Below are positions 14,842 through 16,241 of a stretch of 16,241 nt of DNA, in pieces. Below the pieces are notes generated by a model that saw only the letters and a program-made list of their open reading frames with translations, searched no databases and was not told where the DNA came from. Both the position numbers and the translations under genes were made by a program. Source of the stretch: Oscillospiraceae bacterium (lineage in GTDB: Bacteria > Bacillota > Clostridia > Oscillospirales > Acutalibacteraceae); assembly GCA_009779455.1 (NCBI GenBank), contig WREG01000021.1, positions 1 through 16,241 of the forward strand, written 5' to 3'. How positions within the stretch are numbered: position 1 is the first letter of the stretch; every line of letters begins with the position of its first letter.

Positions 14842-14882
14842 ATTTATTATAAGAAAATCGTTAAAATTAGAGAAGGGCTGAT

Positions 14883-15200
14883 ATGAATGAAGAAATATTA
14901 AAAATAAGGGATAAAATTGTAAATACCGTTCCTGTTGAAAAACTGTATTTGTTCGGCTCATACGCAAACGGAACCCAGCACGAGCAAAGCGACTACGATT
15001 TTTATATGGTCGTCCCGAATGACGGCATACGCCCGATTGACGCGATAGGCGACGCCCATTTGGCTATGCGGGGCATGAAGGTAAAGCCTGTGGATATATT
15101 GGCGGGTACCGTTGAAATCTTCAACCGCCGTTCAAGGCAGCTGACTATAGAGCGTAAAATCGCAAATGAGGGGGTTGTTTTATATGAGCGGGGACGATAA
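14883..15200 (+). CDS. MNT-type minimal nucleotidyltransferase
   Basis: This is a 105-residue protein of the pol-beta superfamily, MNT group. It has the nucleotide motif LYLFGSYANG (G25-S26), two metal-binding acids Asp37 and Asp39 in QSDYDFYMVV, and a third acid Asp71 in KPVDIL. MNT proteins usually act as antitoxins that transfer AMP to a HEPN RNase coded by the next gene, with overlapping stop and start codons. Here an ATG does overlap the end of the gene (15184) but opens only seven codons, so the partner seems lost. GAAGGG lies five to six bases before the ATG. The gene follows the DUF6273 gene by 41 bp. Confidence 0.85.
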   Translation: MNEEILKIRDKIVNTVPVEKLYLFGSYANGTQHEQSDYDFYMVVPNDGIRPIDAIGDAHLAMRGMKVKPVDILAGTVEIFNRRSRQLTIERKIANEGVVLYERGR

Positions 15201-15275
15201 CATTTAAAGCTGTAAAACACACAAATGAAGTAATGGACTTTGTTGCAAAAATATTACAAAAGGAGACGAAACAAC
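15184..15275 (+). pseudogene. Possible scar of a deleted HEPN partner gene
   Basis: An ATG overlapping the end of the MNT gene codes for MSGDDNI and stops at 15205-15207. One base out of frame, from 15200, the reading TFKAVKHTNEVMDFVAKILQ looks like the final helix of a HEPN protein. This is what an internal deletion of a HEPN gene would leave behind: the start and the last helix. The evidence is short and could be chance. Confidence 0.3.
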
Positions 15276-15617
15276 ATGAAGGCAAGGGTACCGAGTACAA
15301 ACAGGAACGACATGATGAAGAAGCTGCAGGATATGCAGGACGAGATGGCGCGGGTTCAGGAGGAGCTTGAGGAGCGCGAATATAACGCGTCCTCAGGCGG
15401 CGGCGCTGTGGAGGCGACCGTCAACGGCAGGCATGAATTAAAGGCTATAAAAATGAAGCCCGAAATCGTCGACCCCGAGGATATCGACATGCTGGAGGAT
15501 TTGATTCTGGCCGCCGTGAACGAAGCCGTCCGCCGCGCCGGCGACAATATGGAAGAAGAAATGGCGAAGGTCGCGGGACCGATGCAGGGGATGAATATTC
15601 CGGGAATGGGATTTTAA
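15276..15617 (+). CDS. YbaB/EbfC-family nucleoid-associated protein
   Basis: This is a 113-residue dimeric DNA-binding protein of the YbaB/EbfC family, which coats the nucleoid and affects expression. The family pattern is clear: N-terminal helix MMKKLQDMQDEMARVQEELEERE, the sheet GGGAVEATVNGRHELKAIKMKPEIVDPEDIDMLEDLILAAVNEA (key part about 44-87), the C-terminal helix RRAGDNMEEEMAKVAG, and the Gly/Met-rich end GMNIPGMGF. AAGGAG lies about ten bases before ATG 15276, which decides against an earlier in-frame ATG at 15240. In most Bacillota the gene sits between dnaX and recR; neither is here, so this copy has moved or is a second copy. Confidence 0.92.
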   Translation: MKARVPSTNRNDMMKKLQDMQDEMARVQEELEEREYNASSGGGAVEATVNGRHELKAIKMKPEIVDPEDIDMLEDLILAAVNEAVRRAGDNMEEEMAKVAGPMQGMNIPGMGF

Positions 15618-15654
15618 TATTCAATGCACAATTTATAATGTTTAAAATATTATG

Positions 15655-15682
15655 TTGAATTTTACTTAAAATATGATATAAT
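15655..15682 (+). promoter_or_regulatory. Promoter of the Phd/RelE-type module
   Basis: TTGAAT (15655-15660), 16 bases, TATAAT (15677-15682), with TGA directly before the -10 box (extended -10). Transcription would start near 15690, leaving only about 13 nt, holding GGGGGTGG, before the ATG at 15703. Confidence 0.7.
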
Positions 15683-15702
15683 TAATGATGGGGGTGGTTT
15701 GT

Positions 15703-15960
15703 ATGCTTAATATAAAACCGGTTTCGGATTTGCGTAATTATAATGATGTTTTAAGAGATTGCGGTTTAAATAATCCTGTTTACCTGACGAAAAACGGACG
15801 CGGACGCTATGTTTTGGTAGATATAGCGGAATACGAAAAAAAGAACGCTTTACTTGAACTTTACGCTAAATTAGCCGAAGGCGAAAAGCAAATTGAAAAT
15901 GGGAAATATATGTCTTTAGAAGAAGCCCGTGCAAGGTTAAGAAAGAAATATGCTGAATAA
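15703..15960 (+). CDS. Phd/YefM-type antitoxin
   Basis: The protein has 85 residues. The N-terminal part, IKPVSDLRNYNDVLRD, then PVYLTKNGRGRYVLVDIAEYEK, is the Phd/YefM dimerisation and DNA-binding fold. The C-terminal part (LAEGEKQIENGKYMSLEEARARLRKKY) is the helical toxin-binding tail. It should bind and neutralise the RelE/ParE-type toxin coded directly downstream and repress their shared promoter. ATG 15703 is preceded by GGGGTGG at normal spacing; the earlier ATG at 15685 would lie at or before the predicted start of transcription. It overlaps the toxin gene by 11 nt. Confidence 0.9.
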   Translation: MLNIKPVSDLRNYNDVLRDCGLNNPVYLTKNGRGRYVLVDIAEYEKKNALLELYAKLAEGEKQIENGKYMSLEEARARLRKKYAE

Positions 15961-16241
15961 AATAATAATATCCGAAGCCGCATATTCCGATATTGACGAA
16001 ATTTTTTCTTATATTTCCGATAAGCTTTTTTCACCAAAGGCGGCGGGAAAATTGACCGATAAAATTTTTGATTCTATTGAGCGGCTTCGTGATTTCTCTT
16101 TAATAGGGGCAGCACCTGAAAATGAAGTTTTAACTGCAAAAGGCTACCGTTTTTTACCTGTGGACAATTATCTTGTTTTTTATATACCAAAGAATAAAGA
16201 AGTGCGGGTTGTACGGGTTATTTACGGACGCCGCGACTGGG
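15950..16241 (+). CDS. RelE/ParE-superfamily toxin, cut by the window end
   Basis: The visible 97 residues begin MLNKIIISEAAYSDIDEIF and continue with YISDKLFSPKAAGKLTDKI, SIERLRDFSLIGA, GYRFLPVDNYLVFYIP and VVRVIYGRRDW, the standard RelE/ParE order including the 'Y.VFY' strand and the final 'RVIYGRRDW' strand. The gene runs off the right edge, probably by only a few codons. Its ATG lies inside the end of the antitoxin gene (11-nt overlap), so translation is coupled. It differs from the toxin at the left end of the window (antitoxin of another type, low identity by eye), so these are two separate modules, not a duplication. Confidence 0.9.
   Translation, partial: MLNKIIISEAAYSDIDEIFSYISDKLFSPKAAGKLTDKIFDSIERLRDFSLIGAAPENEVLTAKGYRFLPVDNYLVFYIPKNKEVRVVRVIYGRRDW

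Noticed and set aside
1..16241. CRISPR arrays, tRNA or rRNA genes, phage structural genes, classic defence systems
   Set aside because: No regularly spaced repeats, cloverleaf-like sequences or recognisable phage or defence genes were seen; toxin-antitoxin modules alone do not make a defence island.

Overview
The window looks like chromosomal DNA from an anaerobic member of the Clostridia (Bacillota), probably an Oscillospiraceae or Lachnospiraceae relative from a gut-like habitat. The evidence is a dockerin-bearing secreted protein, sigma-A-type promoters with strong AGGAGG ribosome binding sites, a Clostridia-type F420-ligase-like protein, a DUF6273 protein and several RelE/ParE and MNT modules. 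Base composition is uneven. The carB, sulfatase, ligase and lipase genes are GC-rich at third codon positions, while the two ends of the window and the radical SAM gene are clearly AT-richer. This fits a patchwork of housekeeping and acquired genes. No rRNA, tRNA or CRISPR array was seen.

Left part (1-2373). The window opens in the C-terminus of an IS5-type transposase that runs tail to tail, with overlapping stop codons, into a RelE/ParE-type toxin-antitoxin pair on the minus strand. A terminator separates this from a secreted dockerin/seven-repeat propeller protein. That gene diverges from a small XRE regulator. Between them is a perfect 18-bp inverted repeat whose half-sites are themselves dyads; one lies in the spacer of the near-consensus dockerin promoter, so the regulator very probably controls its neighbour.

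Middle part (2557-10017). A cysteine-type sulfatase (minus strand) diverges from a solitary carB (plus strand) that has no carA beside it. carB ends at a good terminator. Two minus-strand genes follow: a B12-binding-type radical SAM protein and a YkgJ-like cysteine-cluster protein. The 9194-9516 gap holds an unusual structure: imperfect 22-bp inverted repeats, the right one sitting inside a 14-bp perfect hairpin with a T-tract. This may be a MITE-like remnant, a small hairpin RNA or a leader switch.

Right part (10081-16241). A perfect-consensus promoter (TTGACA-17-TATAAT) followed by a hairpin leads a co-directional run: an F420-0 gamma-glutamyl-ligase-like enzyme, a family I.5 type zinc lipase, a small lipoprotein, trans-aconitate methyltransferase (tam), a zinc-ribbon/DUF6273 protein, an MNT nucleotidyltransferase with what looks like a deleted partner gene, and YbaB/EbfC away from its usual dnaX/recR neighbours. 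Gaps of 15-75 bp suggest at least the first four genes are cotranscribed. The window ends in a Phd/RelE-type module that repeats the 11-nt antitoxin/toxin overlap of the first one.
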